In this document: positions 1-8,285 of the stretch, piece by piece | How the letters are laid out: each line of letters begins with the position of its first letter | Numbering within the stretch: the first letter of the stretch is position 1 | DNA from: Arthrobacter sp. ok362 | GTDB taxonomy: Bacteria > Actinomycetota > Actinomycetes > Actinomycetales > Micrococcaceae | Length of the DNA: 64,000 nucleotides | Assembly: GCF_900102785.1 (NCBI RefSeq) | Contig: NZ_FNGC01000013.1 | Location: 62,001-126,000 of the forward strand | Direction of reading: 5' to 3' | Position numbers and translations under genes: made by a program | The notes under the pieces: generated by a model | What the model was told of the DNA's origin: nothing | The model's input: only the letters and a program-made list of their open reading frames with translations | Databases searched by the model: none

Positions 1-1013
1 TGACAAAGATCCTCCGCGTGGCCGTCATCGGCGCCGGCCGTATGGGCGCAGACCACATCCAGCGGCTCAACACCCGCATCCACGGCGCGGAAGTCGCCGC
101 CGTCGTCGACGTCGACCTCACCCGTGCACAGGCAGCCATCGAGGGCATCCCGGGCGCCATTGCCCTGGCCGACGCCGAGGAAGCCCTCAACAACGGCGAC
201 GTCAACGCCGTGCTGATCGCCACGCCCGGCTTCCTGCACGAGGACATCCTGCTCAAGGCGATCGCCAAGGACATCCCGATCCTGTGCGAGAAGCCGCTCA
301 CCCCGGATGCCGGGTCCTCCTGGAAGATTGTCGAGGCCGAGCAGAAGCTGGGCCGCAAGCGCATCCAGGTCGGCTTCATGCGCCGCTTCGACGCCGAATA
401 CGCCGCCCTTGGCAAGATCATCCGCGACTCCGAACTCGGCGAGCTGCTCATGCTGCACCACCAGCACCGGAACCCCACCACCCCGGCGGGGTTCACCAAC
501 GAGATGCTGATCAACGACTCCGTGGTGCACGAATTCGACGCCATCCGCTACTTCACCGGCGAGGAAATCACGTCCGTCCAGGTCCGCCTCGGCAAGGCCA
601 CACGCAACGCGCCGGCCGGGCAGCACGACCCGCAGCACGTGCTGATCGAGACCGCATCCGGCGTCCTGGCCGACGTCGAGATCTACGTCAACGCGAAGTT
701 CGGCTACGAGGTGGCCACCCAGGCCTCCTTCGAGGACGGCATCGTCAGCATCGGCGCGGACACAGGCCCGTACACCCGCAGCAACGGCCGCTGGGGCGGC
801 GAGGTCACCCCCGGCTTCGAGGAGCGCTTCGGGGCAGCGTACGACGCCGAAATCCAGTCCTGGGTGGACGCCGCCCTGCGTGATGAGATCGGCGGCCCCA
901 CCGCCTGGGACGGCTACGCCACGGCCGCGTGCTGCGAGGCCGGCGTCGAGGCGCAGAAGAACGGCGAAAAGGTCGCCGTGAAGCTCAACGCCAAGCCCGC
1001 CCTTTACCGTTAG
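1..1013 (+). CDS. Gfo/Idh/MocA-family dehydrogenase, inositol 2-dehydrogenase-like (start one base outside the window)
   Basis: NAD(P)-dependent oxidoreductase, probably oxidising inositol or a related cyclic polyol or sugar at a ring hydroxyl. An N-terminal Rossmann motif (VAVIGAGRMG), the EKP motif carrying the family's catalytic Lys, and the later SVVHEFDAIRYF segment with the conserved His/Asp are all visible. The window opens with TGACAAAG in frame, so the true ATG probably begins one base upstream (M-T-K-I-L-R-V-A-V-I-G). The GTG at 18 would cut into the first beta strand and is unlikely to be the start. A TIM-barrel isomerase gene follows after an intercistronic hairpin. Family membership is firm; the substrate is inferred from iolB and the other dehydrogenases nearby. 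Confidence 0.88.
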   Translation, partial: TKILRVAVIGAGRMGADHIQRLNTRIHGAEVAAVVDVDLTRAQAAIEGIPGAIALADAEEALNNGDVNAVLIATPGFLHEDILLKAIAKDIPILCEKPLTPDAGSSWKIVEAEQKLGRKRIQVGFMRRFDAEYAALGKIIRDSELGELLMLHHQHRNPTTPAGFTNEMLINDSVVHEFDAIRYFTGEEITSVQVRLGKATRNAPAGQHDPQHVLIETASGVLADVEIYVNAKFGYEVATQASFEDGIVSIGADTGPYTRSNGRWGGEVTPGFEERFGAAYDAEIQSWVDAALRDEIGGPTAWDGYATAACCEAGVEAQKNGEKVAVKLNAKPALYR

Positions 1014-1020
1014 GAGCCCT

Positions 1021-1064
1021 GCCGGCCGGCGCCCTCTCTTACCAAGAACGTGGCGCCGGCCGGC
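1021..1064. other. intercistronic GC hairpin
   Basis: GCCGGCCGGCGCC (1021-1033) is followed 18 bases later by its reverse complement (1052-1064). The 13-bp perfect stem lies between the dehydrogenase stop and the GTG start at 1100. It has no T-tract, so it is more likely a partial attenuator or mRNA-stabilising structure within an operon than a full terminator. Confidence 0.5.
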
Positions 1065-1099
1065 CGCACGTCCGCCAGATCCACCATGGAGTGTTCAAC

Positions 1100-1975
1100 G
1101 TGAAAATCGCCCTTGACCCCACGCCGTTCCACCACAGCCACGGACTTCTCGAGTTCCCGCGCGTGGTGGCCGACCTCGGCTACAAGTACATGCAGATGAC
1201 CCCGCACGCCGATTTCATCCCGTTCTTCAACCATCCGAAGGCCGACGACGAGCTGGTGGGCCAGCTGAAGGCGGCCTGCAAGGACGCGGGAATCGAAATC
1301 GCGTCGGTGCTGCCCGTGCTGCGCTGGTCGGGGCCGGACGAGGACGCCCGCGAGGCCGCCGTCCGCTACTGGAAGCGCGCCATCCAGATCGCGGTGGACC
1401 TCGGCGTGAGCACCATGAACACCGAGTTCAGCGGCCGGCCGGAGAGAGCCGAGGAATCCGAGCGGGCCTTCTACCGCTCCATGGAGGAACTGCTCCCCAT
1501 CATCGAGCGGGAGGGGATCGACCTGCTGATCGATCCGCACCCGGACGACTTCGTCGAGGAGGGCCTGGCCGCGATCCGGGTGATCCGCGGGCTGAACTCG
1601 AAGAATGTGGGCCTGGTCTACGTGGCCTCGCACAGCTTCCACATGAAAAACGCACCGCTGGAGATCATGCGGGCCGCCGGCGACAAGCTGCGCCTGGTCC
1701 ACGTCGCCGACACGATGGACCACCACGCCTCACACGGGCTGCGCTACATCACCAACCCTCCCGGCAACCCCGTCCGGGTGCACCAGCACCTGAAAATCGG
1801 CGACGGCGACGTCAACTGGGACGAGTTCTTCTCAGGCCTGCAGGAGATCGGCTTCCTGGACCGTGAAGACACGGTGATGGTGTCCAGCGTCTTCGCCGAG
1901 GATGACAACGCCGCTGAAGTCTCCCGATACCAGCTGGAGACCATGACGCAGCGCGTCGAGAAGGCGAGCCTATGA
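1100..1975 (+). CDS. sugar phosphate isomerase/epimerase (AP-endonuclease-2-type TIM barrel)
   Basis: A 291-residue TIM-barrel protein of the xylose-isomerase-like / AP endonuclease 2 superfamily, in which such enzymes isomerise or epimerise keto-sugars using a divalent metal. The protein starts M-K-I-A-L-D-P-T-P-F and carries acidic and histidine positions typical of the fold (LLIDPHPDDFVEEG, LRLVHVADTMDHH). GTG at 1100 was chosen because GGAG at 1088-1091 sits eight bases upstream; the frame is open further upstream, but that part overlaps the preceding gene and the hairpin. Next to an inositol-dehydrogenase-like gene it may act on inosose or a related ketose, in the manner of IolE/IolH/IolI, but the reaction cannot be fixed from sequence. 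Confidence 0.8.
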   Translation: MKIALDPTPFHHSHGLLEFPRVVADLGYKYMQMTPHADFIPFFNHPKADDELVGQLKAACKDAGIEIASVLPVLRWSGPDEDAREAAVRYWKRAIQIAVDLGVSTMNTEFSGRPERAEESERAFYRSMEELLPIIEREGIDLLIDPHPDDFVEEGLAAIRVIRGLNSKNVGLVYVASHSFHMKNAPLEIMRAAGDKLRLVHVADTMDHHASHGLRYITNPPGNPVRVHQHLKIGDGDVNWDEFFSGLQEIGFLDREDTVMVSSVFAEDDNAAEVSRYQLETMTQRVEKASL

Positions 1976-2130
1976 CGGCGTCCGCCAAGACGGCGCCCGG
2001 CAGAACGGCGACAAACTGTTCATCTTCGTCGGGCTCCAGGTGGCAGCCATCGTCTGGGTGAAGCGCGTGGTTCCGGAGACCAAGGGCAAGAGCCTGGAGG
2101 ACCTGGAACACTTCTTCAACCCCGCACGCA
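1974..2130 (+). pseudogene. C-terminal remnant of a sugar-porter MFS transporter
   Basis: Reading from 1974 in the frame of the GTG at 2040 gives about 50 residues, GDKLFIFVGLQVAAIVWVKR followed by VVPETKGKSLEDLEHFF. This matches the last transmembrane segment and the PETKGKSLEDLE signature that ends sugar-porter MFS carriers such as inositol transporters. Nothing of the preceding ten or more membrane segments is present: the fragment begins directly after the TGA of the isomerase gene and there is no plausible start. I read it as what is left after deletion of an inositol/sugar transporter gene that once followed the isomerase gene. A rho-independent terminator follows immediately and was probably that gene's own. 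Confidence 0.7.
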
Positions 2131-2131
2131 C

Positions 2132-2170
2132 AAAGCCCCGCCCACGGTTTTTGTCCCCGGGCGGGGCTTT
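2132..2170. terminator. rho-independent terminator, usable from both sides
   Basis: AAAGCCCCGCCC at 2132-2143 pairs perfectly with GGGCGGGGCTTT at 2159-2170. The 12-bp stem has A and T runs at its edges. It lies between the MFS remnant (+) and the end of the convergent MarR gene (-), so it can serve both. Confidence 0.8.
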
Positions 2171-2199
2171 GTGCTTTGTCGCGCGAGGCGGTTGTCGTG

Positions 2200-2649
2200 C
2201 TAGACCCCGGCGTGCAGGCGGGGGAGGGCGTCGACCAGCGGTGCCAGTTCCGGCACCTCCTGGGCCTCGGCCAGTGCCCGCTCCAGCGTGGAGTCGTGGA
2301 CCGGCCTGCTCTGCTCGAGCAGCGTGATGCCGCTGGGTGTGAGCTCGGTGTAGATCCCGCGGCGGTCATCCGCGCACAGGATCCGGGTCAGCAGCCCGCG
2401 GTCCTCGAGCCGGTTGACCAGGCGCGTGGTGGCGCTCGCGCTCAACGCCGTGGCACGGGCCAGCTGCTGCATCCGCATGTGCCAGCCGTCCTGCCGGCTC
2501 AGCGCGTCCAGCACGGTGTACTCCACCACGGAGAGCTGCGCCTCGGCCTGCAGGGAACGCTCCAGTTCAGCCTCGATCAGCCCGTGCAGGGCCGCCAGGG
2601 TCCGCCAGCCTTGCGCCCGGACCTCGACGGCGTCGTCCTTGATGCCCAT
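2200..2649 (-). CDS. MarR-family transcriptional regulator
   Basis: A 149-residue winged-helix protein, the usual MarR length. The recognition region LARATALSASATTRLVNRLE and the wing DRRGIYTELTPSG are clear. ATG at 2649 is preceded on the minus strand by a purine-rich GAAGGGAT, which supports this start; longer frames lack a better site. It is divergent from the MFS efflux gene at 2830, the standard arrangement in which a MarR repressor controls its neighbouring pump and itself, with release on binding a small aromatic or toxic ligand. The ligand is unknown. Confidence 0.85.
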   Translation of the reverse strand: MGIKDDAVEVRAQGWRTLAALHGLIEAELERSLQAEAQLSVVEYTVLDALSRQDGWHMRMQQLARATALSASATTRLVNRLEDRGLLTRILCADDRRGIYTELTPSGITLLEQSRPVHDSTLERALAEAQEVPELAPLVDALPRLHAGV

Positions 2650-2707
2650 CTGGTGAATCCCTTCAGCTCGCGTGCCCGGCGGGGGTGTTGCCGGGCACAT
2701 CAAATAA

Positions 2708-2779
2708 TAGTTGCTTGCGCGCTGTATCTGCTTGTGCAACAATTTCTAACTAGAACCATAAATAACGCGTCTGCAACTA
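2708..2779. promoter_or_regulatory. divergent MarR/MFS control region with TAGTTGC-type half sites
   Basis: The region between the MarR start and the MFS start is A+T-richer than its surroundings. It holds TAGTTGC (2708-2714), GCAACAA (2736-2742) and GCAACTA (2773-2779); the first and last are exact reverse complements and the middle one nearly so. Such half sites in a divergent MarR/pump region are good operator candidates. No clear -35/-10 pair was assigned. Confidence 0.5.
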
Positions 2780-2829
2780 CTAGCTTACGCGCCATACCTC
2801 TTCCCGTACAGCTTGTAAGGAGCACCTCC

Positions 2830-4035
2830 ATGCCTGTTGGCCTGATAGCCCTCGCCCTCGGCGGGTTCGGCATCGGACTCACCGAGTTCGTCATCATGGG
2901 CCTGCTGCCGCAAGTGGCCGCAGACTTCCACGTCACCGAGGCCACCGCTGGCTGGCTCATCTCCGGCTACGCGCTCGCCGTCGTGGTCGGGGCGCTCGGC
3001 CTTACTGCCGCCGTCACGCGATTCGAACGCAAGCCCGTGCTGGCCGTGCTGATGGTGCTGTTCATCGCGGGCAACCTCGTCTCGGCGCTCGCGCCCGACT
3101 ATTCGATGATGATGGCCGGCCGCATCATTGCCGCGCTCTCGCACGGCGCGTTCTTCGGTATCGGCGCCGTGGTGGCCGCCAGCATGGTGGCGCCCAACAA
3201 GAAGGCCGGCGCGATTGCGATCATGTTCACCGGCCTGACGGCAGCGAATGTGCTCGGTGTCCCCTTCGGCACCATGCTGGGCCAGGCGGCGGGCTGGCGC
3301 TCCACGTTCTGGGCGATCACGGTCATTGGCGTCCTCGCCCTAATCGGCATCCTCGCCCTGGTGCCGAAGACCGGTTCGGGAGAGACAGCCCAAGGCGGTC
3401 TCCGAACCGAGCTCCGTGCCTTCCGGTCCGGACAGGTCTGGCTCTCCATCCTCGTCACCATCCTCGGCTACGGCGGCATGTTCGGCGCATTCACCTACAT
3501 TGCCTTCACCCTCACCGAGGTCACCGGTTTCTCCCCCACCACCGTCCCGTGGCTGCTCATTCTCTTCGGCGTCGGGCTCTTCATCGGCAACACCGTGGGC
3601 GGCAAAGCGGCCGACAAGAATGTGGACCGCACCCTGCTGGTAGTGCTCGCCATCCTGGTGTTGGTGCTCGTGGTCTTCTCCCTGACCGCCGGCAGCCAGC
3701 CGGTGACCATCGCCTCCATGGTGCTGCTGGGCGGCTTCGGCTTCGCCACGGTTCCGGGGCTGCAGATGCGCGTCATGAAGTACGCCAGCAGCGCTCCCAC
3801 GCTGGCCTCGGGCGCAAACATCGGCGCTTTCAACGTCGGGAATGCCCTGGGCGCCTGGATGGGCGGCGTCACCATCACCGCAGGCCTCGGCTACACCTCG
3901 CCAATCTGGGCAGGTGCCGGGATCACCCTGCTGGGCCTGGCGGTGATGGCGTTCGCGGCAGCCGCTGCCAGGAAGCACGACGCCGGCCGGCCGGCCGACG
4001 TCGACAGCCCCGAGACCGAGCTCCAGCCGGCCTAG
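2830..4035 (+). CDS. MFS transporter, DHA1 (arabinose-efflux / Cmx-like) family
   Basis: A 401-residue 12-helix carrier. The start (GLIALALGGFGIGLTEFVIM) and the LISGYALAVVVGALG segment are typical of DHA1 efflux pumps related to AraJ and chloramphenicol exporters. ATG at 2830 follows AAGGAG with proper spacing; in-frame sequence upstream runs through the operator region and is non-coding. Controlled most likely by the divergent MarR gene. The final residues are hydrophilic and the stop codon sits inside a 17-bp sequence repeated at the end of the convergent iolB gene. Exported substrate unknown. Confidence 0.85.
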   Translation: MPVGLIALALGGFGIGLTEFVIMGLLPQVAADFHVTEATAGWLISGYALAVVVGALGLTAAVTRFERKPVLAVLMVLFIAGNLVSALAPDYSMMMAGRIIAALSHGAFFGIGAVVAASMVAPNKKAGAIAIMFTGLTAANVLGVPFGTMLGQAAGWRSTFWAITVIGVLALIGILALVPKTGSGETAQGGLRTELRAFRSGQVWLSILVTILGYGGMFGAFTYIAFTLTEVTGFSPTTVPWLLILFGVGLFIGNTVGGKAADKNVDRTLLVVLAILVLVLVVFSLTAGSQPVTIASMVLLGGFGFATVPGLQMRVMKYASSAPTLASGANIGAFNVGNALGAWMGGVTITAGLGYTSPIWAGAGITLLGLAVMAFAAAAARKHDAGRPADVDSPETELQPA

Positions 4036-4086
4036 CGGCCCGGCCGTAGCCGGCCCATTGGACCTGCGGCAGCCGGCCTAGCGGCC
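4024..4086. repeat. 17-bp direct repeat spanning both convergent stop codons
   Basis: CAGCCGGCCTAGCGGCC occurs at 4024-4040 and again at 4070-4086. The CTAG core supplies the TAG stop of the MFS gene on the plus strand in the first copy and the TAG stop of iolB on the minus strand in the second. The 29 bases between are GC-rich and partly self-complementary. Confidence 0.75.
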
Positions 4087-4974
4087 GAACGGCAGCCGCG
4101 GGTCCAGGTCCTGGCCCTCCCAGGTCTGGCGGATCCAGCCGTGGTGCGGGTCATCGCTGATCAGCCAGTCGCGGACCGGGCCGGGGCCAGCCATGACGTT
4201 GAGGTAATACATGTCGTAGCCGGGGGCGGCCATGGCGGGCCCGTGCCAGCCGTACGGCACCAGCACGACGTCGCCGGTCCGGACCTCGGCCGCAACGTCG
4301 ATGGGCCGTTCGTCGGAGGCGTAGACGCGCTGGTAGCCGAGGGCGTCGTCGGCGCCCGGGCGCTGGGGTGCTCCGGGCGTCACTCGGGTTTCGAAGTAGT
4401 AGATCTCCTCGAGGCTGGTTTCGCCGTCCTTTTCCTCGTCGTGCTTGTGCGGGGGATAGGAGGACCAGTTTCCGGCCGGGGTGAGGACCTCGCAGACGAT
4501 GAAACGGTCCGCCTCCAGCGCGGCGGGGGTACCGAAATTGTGGACCTGGCGGGAGCAGTTGCCCGCTCCACGCAGTTCCACCGGCGTCTCGGCGGCGGTG
4601 ATGAGGCGGGTTGGGTAGGAGGCTTTGGCCGGGGCGGTGGCCACCGCCACCCGTCCGCCGTCGGCCGAGGTGATGGCCACCGCCTTGCCGGCTCCGGTGT
4701 AGAGCACATCGCTGGGGCCGCTGAAGACGCTGTCCCGGCCGGCCAGGGGATAGTCCTGCCCGTCCACGGTCGCCACGAAGGGGCCGTTGAGCGGGATCAC
4801 GATGCGTTCCTCCGCCGCGGCGTCCAGTCCGACGGCGCCGCCGGCCGCCAGCGTTGCGACCTTCAGCCCGGTATGTGCCCAGCCGTCCACCTCCAGTCCC
4901 GAATCCGACGTCCCGATGGATATGTCCCACTTGCCTTCGGCGGCGGTGCCGAGCGGATAGACCCAGTTGGCCAT
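4078..4974 (-). CDS. iolB: 5-deoxy-glucuronate isomerase IolB
   Basis: Cupin-type isomerase of myo-inositol catabolism, converting 5-deoxy-D-glucuronate to 5-dehydro-2-deoxy-D-gluconate. The 298-residue length is close to the family norm. Diagnostic features are NWVYPLG at the N-terminus, the metal-binding cupin segment NWSSYPPHKHDE (about 169-180) followed by LEEIYYFE, and YDMYYLNVMAGP near the C-terminus. ATG at 4974 opens the family's usual first strand. It lies downstream of the GntR gene on the same strand, with a short tandem repeat in the gap. iolC, iolD and iolE are not in the window, so the rest of the pathway must be elsewhere. Confidence 0.93.
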   Translation of the reverse strand: MANWVYPLGTAAEGKWDISIGTSDSGLEVDGWAHTGLKVATLAAGGAVGLDAAAEERIVIPLNGPFVATVDGQDYPLAGRDSVFSGPSDVLYTGAGKAVAITSADGGRVAVATAPAKASYPTRLITAAETPVELRGAGNCSRQVHNFGTPAALEADRFIVCEVLTPAGNWSSYPPHKHDEEKDGETSLEEIYYFETRVTPGAPQRPGADDALGYQRVYASDERPIDVAAEVRTGDVVLVPYGWHGPAMAAPGYDMYYLNVMAGPGPVRDWLISDDPHHGWIRQTWEGQDLDPRLPFGR

Positions 4975-5046
4975 GGAAGCTGCCCTTTCGTTGTCGCGCC
5001 GGAGGTAGGCGCGTATGTGTGCGGGGTTGGAGCCGGTGGCGTTCGC

Positions 5047-5096
5047 TGTTGGGCGCCTATCTCTGAACTCTTATTGTTGGGCGCTTATCTCTGAAC
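5047..5096. repeat. tandem 22-bp duplication across the gntR stop codon
   Basis: A 22-base unit beginning TGTTGGGCGC and ending CTCTGAAC occurs at 5047-5068 and 5075-5096, a 28-bp period with one mismatch. The second copy contains the TAA stop of the minus-strand GntR gene; the first would offer TAG at the same place. Confidence 0.75.
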
Positions 5097-5825
5097 CAGT
5101 GTCATTTCAAAGCTGTAGGAATCCGCCCGGTAGACGTGGTGGCCGGTTTCCACCATGCGCCCGGTGTCGTCCACGGCGGTCCGCTCCATGGTGACAAGGG
5201 CGGAGCCGGGCGTGGTCTCGAGCAGCGGCGCCTGGTAGTCGTTGGCGATCATGGCGCCGATCCGCTGCGAGGCGAGGCGGAAGTTCACGCCGCCGTTGCG
5301 CAGGATGGCGTAGAGGCCCTGCGAACCCAGGCCTGCCTCGTCGATGGCGGTGATGTCGTCCCGCACCCAGTTCTCCATCAGGGCCAGCGGCTTGCCGCCC
5401 ACTTTCCGGAGCCTGGTGAAGTGGTACACCTTGGCGCCGGCCGGAAGCTGCAAAGCCGTCCGGATCGCAGTGTCCGCCTCCTCGTGCGAGAAGCTCAGCA
5501 CGTCGGTGGTGGGCTTGCTGCCGTTGTTGCTCAGGTCGTCGTAGAGGCTGGAGAGTTCCAGCGGGCGGCGCACCTGGCTGGAGACCACCTGGGTGCCGAC
5601 GCCGCGCTTGCGGACCAGGAGGCCGGAGCGGACGAGCTCATCCATGGCCTTGCGCATGGTGGGCCGGGAAAGGTTGAGCTGGGCGGCCAGGTCGATCTCG
5701 TTTTCCAGCCGGCTGCCGGGCTCCAGCAGTCCCGTGTGTATCGCGGCCTCGATGCCCTGCACCACCTGGTGGTACAGGGGCACCGGAGAAGAGCGGTCTA
5801 TCCGCAGATTTAGTTGATTCGCCAC
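5085..5825 (-). CDS. GntR-family regulator with UtrA effector domain
   Basis: A 246-residue HutC/UtrA-type regulator. Residues about 10-75 form the GntR winged helix (PLYHQVVQGIEAAIHTGLLE, then LNLSRPTMRKAMDELVRSGL). The rest is a chorismate-lyase-like UtrA sensor ending in HVYRADSYSFEMTLVQR, a typical UtrA terminus. GTG at 5825 is chosen because AGGGAGC lies just upstream and the protein then starts directly at the HTH domain; an open frame continues upstream but has no domain content. It is divergent from the CUT2 ABC operon and upstream of iolB, so it probably represses polyol uptake until a phosphorylated or keto intermediate binds. Confidence 0.87.
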   Translation of the reverse strand: MANQLNLRIDRSSPVPLYHQVVQGIEAAIHTGLLEPGSRLENEIDLAAQLNLSRPTMRKAMDELVRSGLLVRKRGVGTQVVSSQVRRPLELSSLYDDLSNNGSKPTTDVLSFSHEEADTAIRTALQLPAGAKVYHFTRLRKVGGKPLALMENWVRDDITAIDEAGLGSQGLYAILRNGGVNFRLASQRIGAMIANDYQAPLLETTPGSALVTMERTAVDDTGRMVETGHHVYRADSYSFEMTLVQR

Positions 5826-5875
5826 TGGGCGTGCTCCCTTGTGCTCCGCGGCGGCCGTAGTACCGGCCTGTCCGG

Positions 5876-6071
5876 GTATGTCAGGCGTATGTTCGCTTGA
5901 TAGGACATACTGCCTTTTTCTGATAGTAGCAGGGCTGCCACGGGCAGCCAAGGGCTGCTCTGCGGAGCCGTGGGAGTAAGGGCTGGGCGGGCACATTCCG
6001 AATGATTAGGTCCGCGAATATGGTGAAACCTCCGCGGAGCCTTACGTCAAAACATCCTTATGTCAGGACAA
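5876..6071. promoter_or_regulatory. candidate GntR operators in the gntR / ABC divergent region
   Basis: TATGTCAGG occurs twice, at 5877-5885 near the gntR start and at 6059-6067 just before the ABC promoter. The upstream copy pairs with GACATAC at 5904-5910 (GTATGTC at 5876-5882). The downstream copy forms TGTC-AG-GACA. UtrA-type regulators usually bind such short palindromes. The remainder of the roughly 350-base gap shows nothing else recognisable apart from the promoter listed next. Confidence 0.45.
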
Positions 6072-6075
6072 ACTC

Positions 6076-6104
6076 TTGACAACCGTGATTCGAGTCACCA
6101 TGAT
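6076..6104 (+). promoter_or_regulatory. sigma70-type promoter of the CUT2 ABC operon
   Basis: TTGACA at 6076-6081 and CATGAT at 6099-6104 are separated by 17 bases. Transcription would start near 6111, giving a leader of about 60 bases before the GTG at 6174. The TGTCAGGACA operator candidate directly abuts the -35 box, well placed for repression. Confidence 0.6.
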
Positions 6105-6173
6105 CGGTTGTAGATGGCTCACGGACCGACGCGATGAAGCGGCGGCGTGGCCCGGAATCAAAGGAGATTAATC

Positions 6174-7169
6174 GTGACCAAGTTCTCGTGGCGGAAGGCG
6201 ACCCTCGTGGCGGCCGTTGTACCCATGCTGGCCCTGAGCGCGTGTTCCAGTACCGGCGGCAAGCCCGCAGACGCAGGCAATGCGGCCGGCGGGGGACAGG
6301 CAGCCAGCACCCCGCGCATCAAGGTCGCCCTCATCACTCACGCCGCGGCAGGTGACACCTTCTGGGACATTGTTCGCAAGGGCGCTGAGGAGGCATCGGC
6401 GAAGGACAACGTCGAACTCCTCTACACGTCCGATCCAGAAGCCGGGCGCCAGGCCCAGCTCATCCAGCAGGCTATCGACCAGAAGGTCGACGGCATCGCG
6501 GTGACGCTCGCCAAGCCCGAAGCCCTCAAAGACGTCCTGAAGAAGGCCTCCGACGCCGGCATCCCGATTGTGAGCCTCAACGCCGGCGAGGATGTCTCGG
6601 CGCAGATGGGGGCGTTCACCCACTTCGGCTCGAACGAGAAGCTCGCCGGTGAGGCCGTCGGCACCCGGCTCGCGGCGGAGAACTTCAAGCACCCGATCTG
6701 CGTGATTCAGGAACAAGGCCATGTCGGACTTGAAGCACGTTGCGCCGGCGTCAAGGCGAAGGTGCCTGGAACGGAGATCCTTTACGTCGACGGCAAGGAC
6801 ATGACCGCGGTCCAGTCCACTGCGACAGCCAAGCTCCAGGCTTCCAAGGACGCCGACGTCATCATCGGCCTGGGCGCCCCCTTCACACTCACTCTCCTCA
6901 AGTCGGTCACGGACGCCGGCAGCTCTGCCAAGGTCGCAAGTTTCGACCTCAACGCGGATCTTGCCCAGAAGATTGTGGATGGTGCGGTTCTGTTCACCGT
7001 GGACCAGCAGCCGTGGCTGCAGGGTTACAGCGCCGTCGACGCCATCTGGCAGAACAAACGCGGCGGCTTCAAGATCGGCGGCGGTCAGTCGGTCCTCACC
7101 GGCCCGAGCATCGTCGATAAGTCAAATGCGGCCGATGTCCTGAAGTTCGCCCAGCAGGGTATCCGCTAA
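6174..7169 (+). CDS. CUT2 sugar/polyol ABC transporter substrate-binding lipoprotein
   Basis: A 331-residue periplasmic-binding-protein-type lipoprotein. The basic N-terminus, hydrophobic stretch and lipobox (LALSAC, Cys near residue 24) direct it to membrane anchoring. The mature part follows the RbsB/inositol-binder pattern (KVALITHAAAGDTFWDIVRKG; IPIVSLNAGED; TVDQQPWLQGYSAVDA). GTG at 6174 is preceded by AAAGGAGAT. It is the first gene of an operon with the permease, ATPase and three catabolic genes. The company of inositol-dehydrogenase-like genes suggests inositol or a related cyclic polyol as ligand, but ribose-like sugars cannot be excluded. Confidence 0.88.
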   Translation: MTKFSWRKATLVAAVVPMLALSACSSTGGKPADAGNAAGGGQAASTPRIKVALITHAAAGDTFWDIVRKGAEEASAKDNVELLYTSDPEAGRQAQLIQQAIDQKVDGIAVTLAKPEALKDVLKKASDAGIPIVSLNAGEDVSAQMGAFTHFGSNEKLAGEAVGTRLAAENFKHPICVIQEQGHVGLEARCAGVKAKVPGTEILYVDGKDMTAVQSTATAKLQASKDADVIIGLGAPFTLTLLKSVTDAGSSAKVASFDLNADLAQKIVDGAVLFTVDQQPWLQGYSAVDAIWQNKRGGFKIGGGQSVLTGPSIVDKSNAADVLKFAQQGIR

Positions 7170-7179
7170 CAGTCCGCTG

Positions 7180-7205
7180 GCCGGGCCGGCCCAGGCCGGC
7201 CCGGC
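7180..7205. other. intercistronic hairpin between binding protein and permease
   Basis: GCCGGGCCGGCC (7180-7191) and GGCCGGCCCGGC (7194-7205) form a 12-bp stem with a minimal loop, ending just before the permease ribosome site. Such stems downstream of binding-protein genes commonly protect the 5' cistron or partly terminate, giving excess binding protein over permease. Confidence 0.55.
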
Positions 7206-7221
7206 AGCAAGGAGAATTATC

Positions 7222-8271
7222 ATGACCATCACCCAGACAAAGACAACGTCGGCGGCGGCCGATGAGCGTGTCGGCAAGCGCAGTCCGTTCCAGAAGCTGC
7301 TTGGCCGGCCCGAGATTGGTGCCCTGGTGGGTGCGATCGTCCTGTTCGTCTTCTTTGCGTTGGTTTCCCCGACGTTTACCCAGCCGAATGCCTTCGCGAC
7401 AGTGCTATACGGTTCCTCCACGATCGGGATCATGGCGGTAGGGGTGTCCTTGCTGATGATCGGCGGTGAGTTCGACCTCTCGGCCGGTGTCGCCGTTATC
7501 AGCTCGGCCCTGACGGCGTCGCTGTTCAGCTGGTACTTCACCACGAACGTCTGGGTCGGCGTCGGCCTGGCCCTGGTGGTGTCACTGAGCATCGGGTTCA
7601 TCAACGGCTGGATCCTGATGAAGACCAAGCTGCCCAGCTTCATCGTGACCCTGGCGACGTTCCTGATGCTGACGGGTCTGAACCTGGGCCTGACCCGGCT
7701 GATCGGCGGCGGTGTGTCGTCCCCGTCGATTTCGAATATGGACGGCTTCAAGTCTGCGCAGGCGGTGTTCGCCTCCTCGGTGAACATCGGCGGCGTCGAG
7801 GTCAAGATCACCGTGTTCATCTGGTTCGCGCTTGTCGCGGTGGCCACCTGGGTGCTGATGCGGACCCGGGTGGGGAACTGGATCTTCGCCGTCGGCGGGG
7901 ACGCTAACGCGGCCCGCGCCGTGGGTGTGCCGGTCAAAGCCACGAAGATCGGCCTGTTCATGGCCGTCGGGTTCTGCGCCTGGATCCTGGGCATGCACAA
8001 CCTCTTCGCCTTCGACGCCGTGCAGTCCGGTGAGGGCGTGGGCAACGAGTTCCTCTACATCATCGCCGCAGTGATCGGCGGCTGCCTCCTGACCGGCGGT
8101 TACGGCTCGGCGATCGGCGGCGCGATCGGAGCGTTCATCTTCGGCATGGCCAACAAGGGCATCGTCTATGCCCAATGGAACCCGGACTGGTTCAAGTTCT
8201 TCCTGGGCCTGATGCTGCTGCTGGCCACCATCGTCAACCTCATCGTCAAGCGCCGCGCGGAACTTAAGTAA
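7222..8271 (+). CDS. CUT2 ABC transporter permease
   Basis: A 349-residue membrane protein of the RbsC/BPD_transp_2 family, with about eight to ten hydrophobic segments and the characteristic MAVGVSLLMIGGEFDLSAGV motif and a late NLIVKRRAELK basic tail. ATG at 7222 has AAGGAG upstream. It forms the translocation channel for the binding protein encoded just upstream and is energised by the ATPase encoded 14 bases downstream. Confidence 0.9.
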   Translation: MTITQTKTTSAAADERVGKRSPFQKLLGRPEIGALVGAIVLFVFFALVSPTFTQPNAFATVLYGSSTIGIMAVGVSLLMIGGEFDLSAGVAVISSALTASLFSWYFTTNVWVGVGLALVVSLSIGFINGWILMKTKLPSFIVTLATFLMLTGLNLGLTRLIGGGVSSPSISNMDGFKSAQAVFASSVNIGGVEVKITVFIWFALVAVATWVLMRTRVGNWIFAVGGDANAARAVGVPVKATKIGLFMAVGFCAWILGMHNLFAFDAVQSGEGVGNEFLYIIAAVIGGCLLTGGYGSAIGGAIGAFIFGMANKGIVYAQWNPDWFKFFLGLMLLLATIVNLIVKRRAELK

Positions 8272-8285
8272 AAGGGGCCGGAGAA

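Noticed and set aside
929..1099. Upstream extension of the first TIM-barrel protein
   Set aside because: It overlaps the dehydrogenase gene and the hairpin and encodes Arg-rich sequence; GTG at 1100 has a ribosome site and starts at the first barrel strand.
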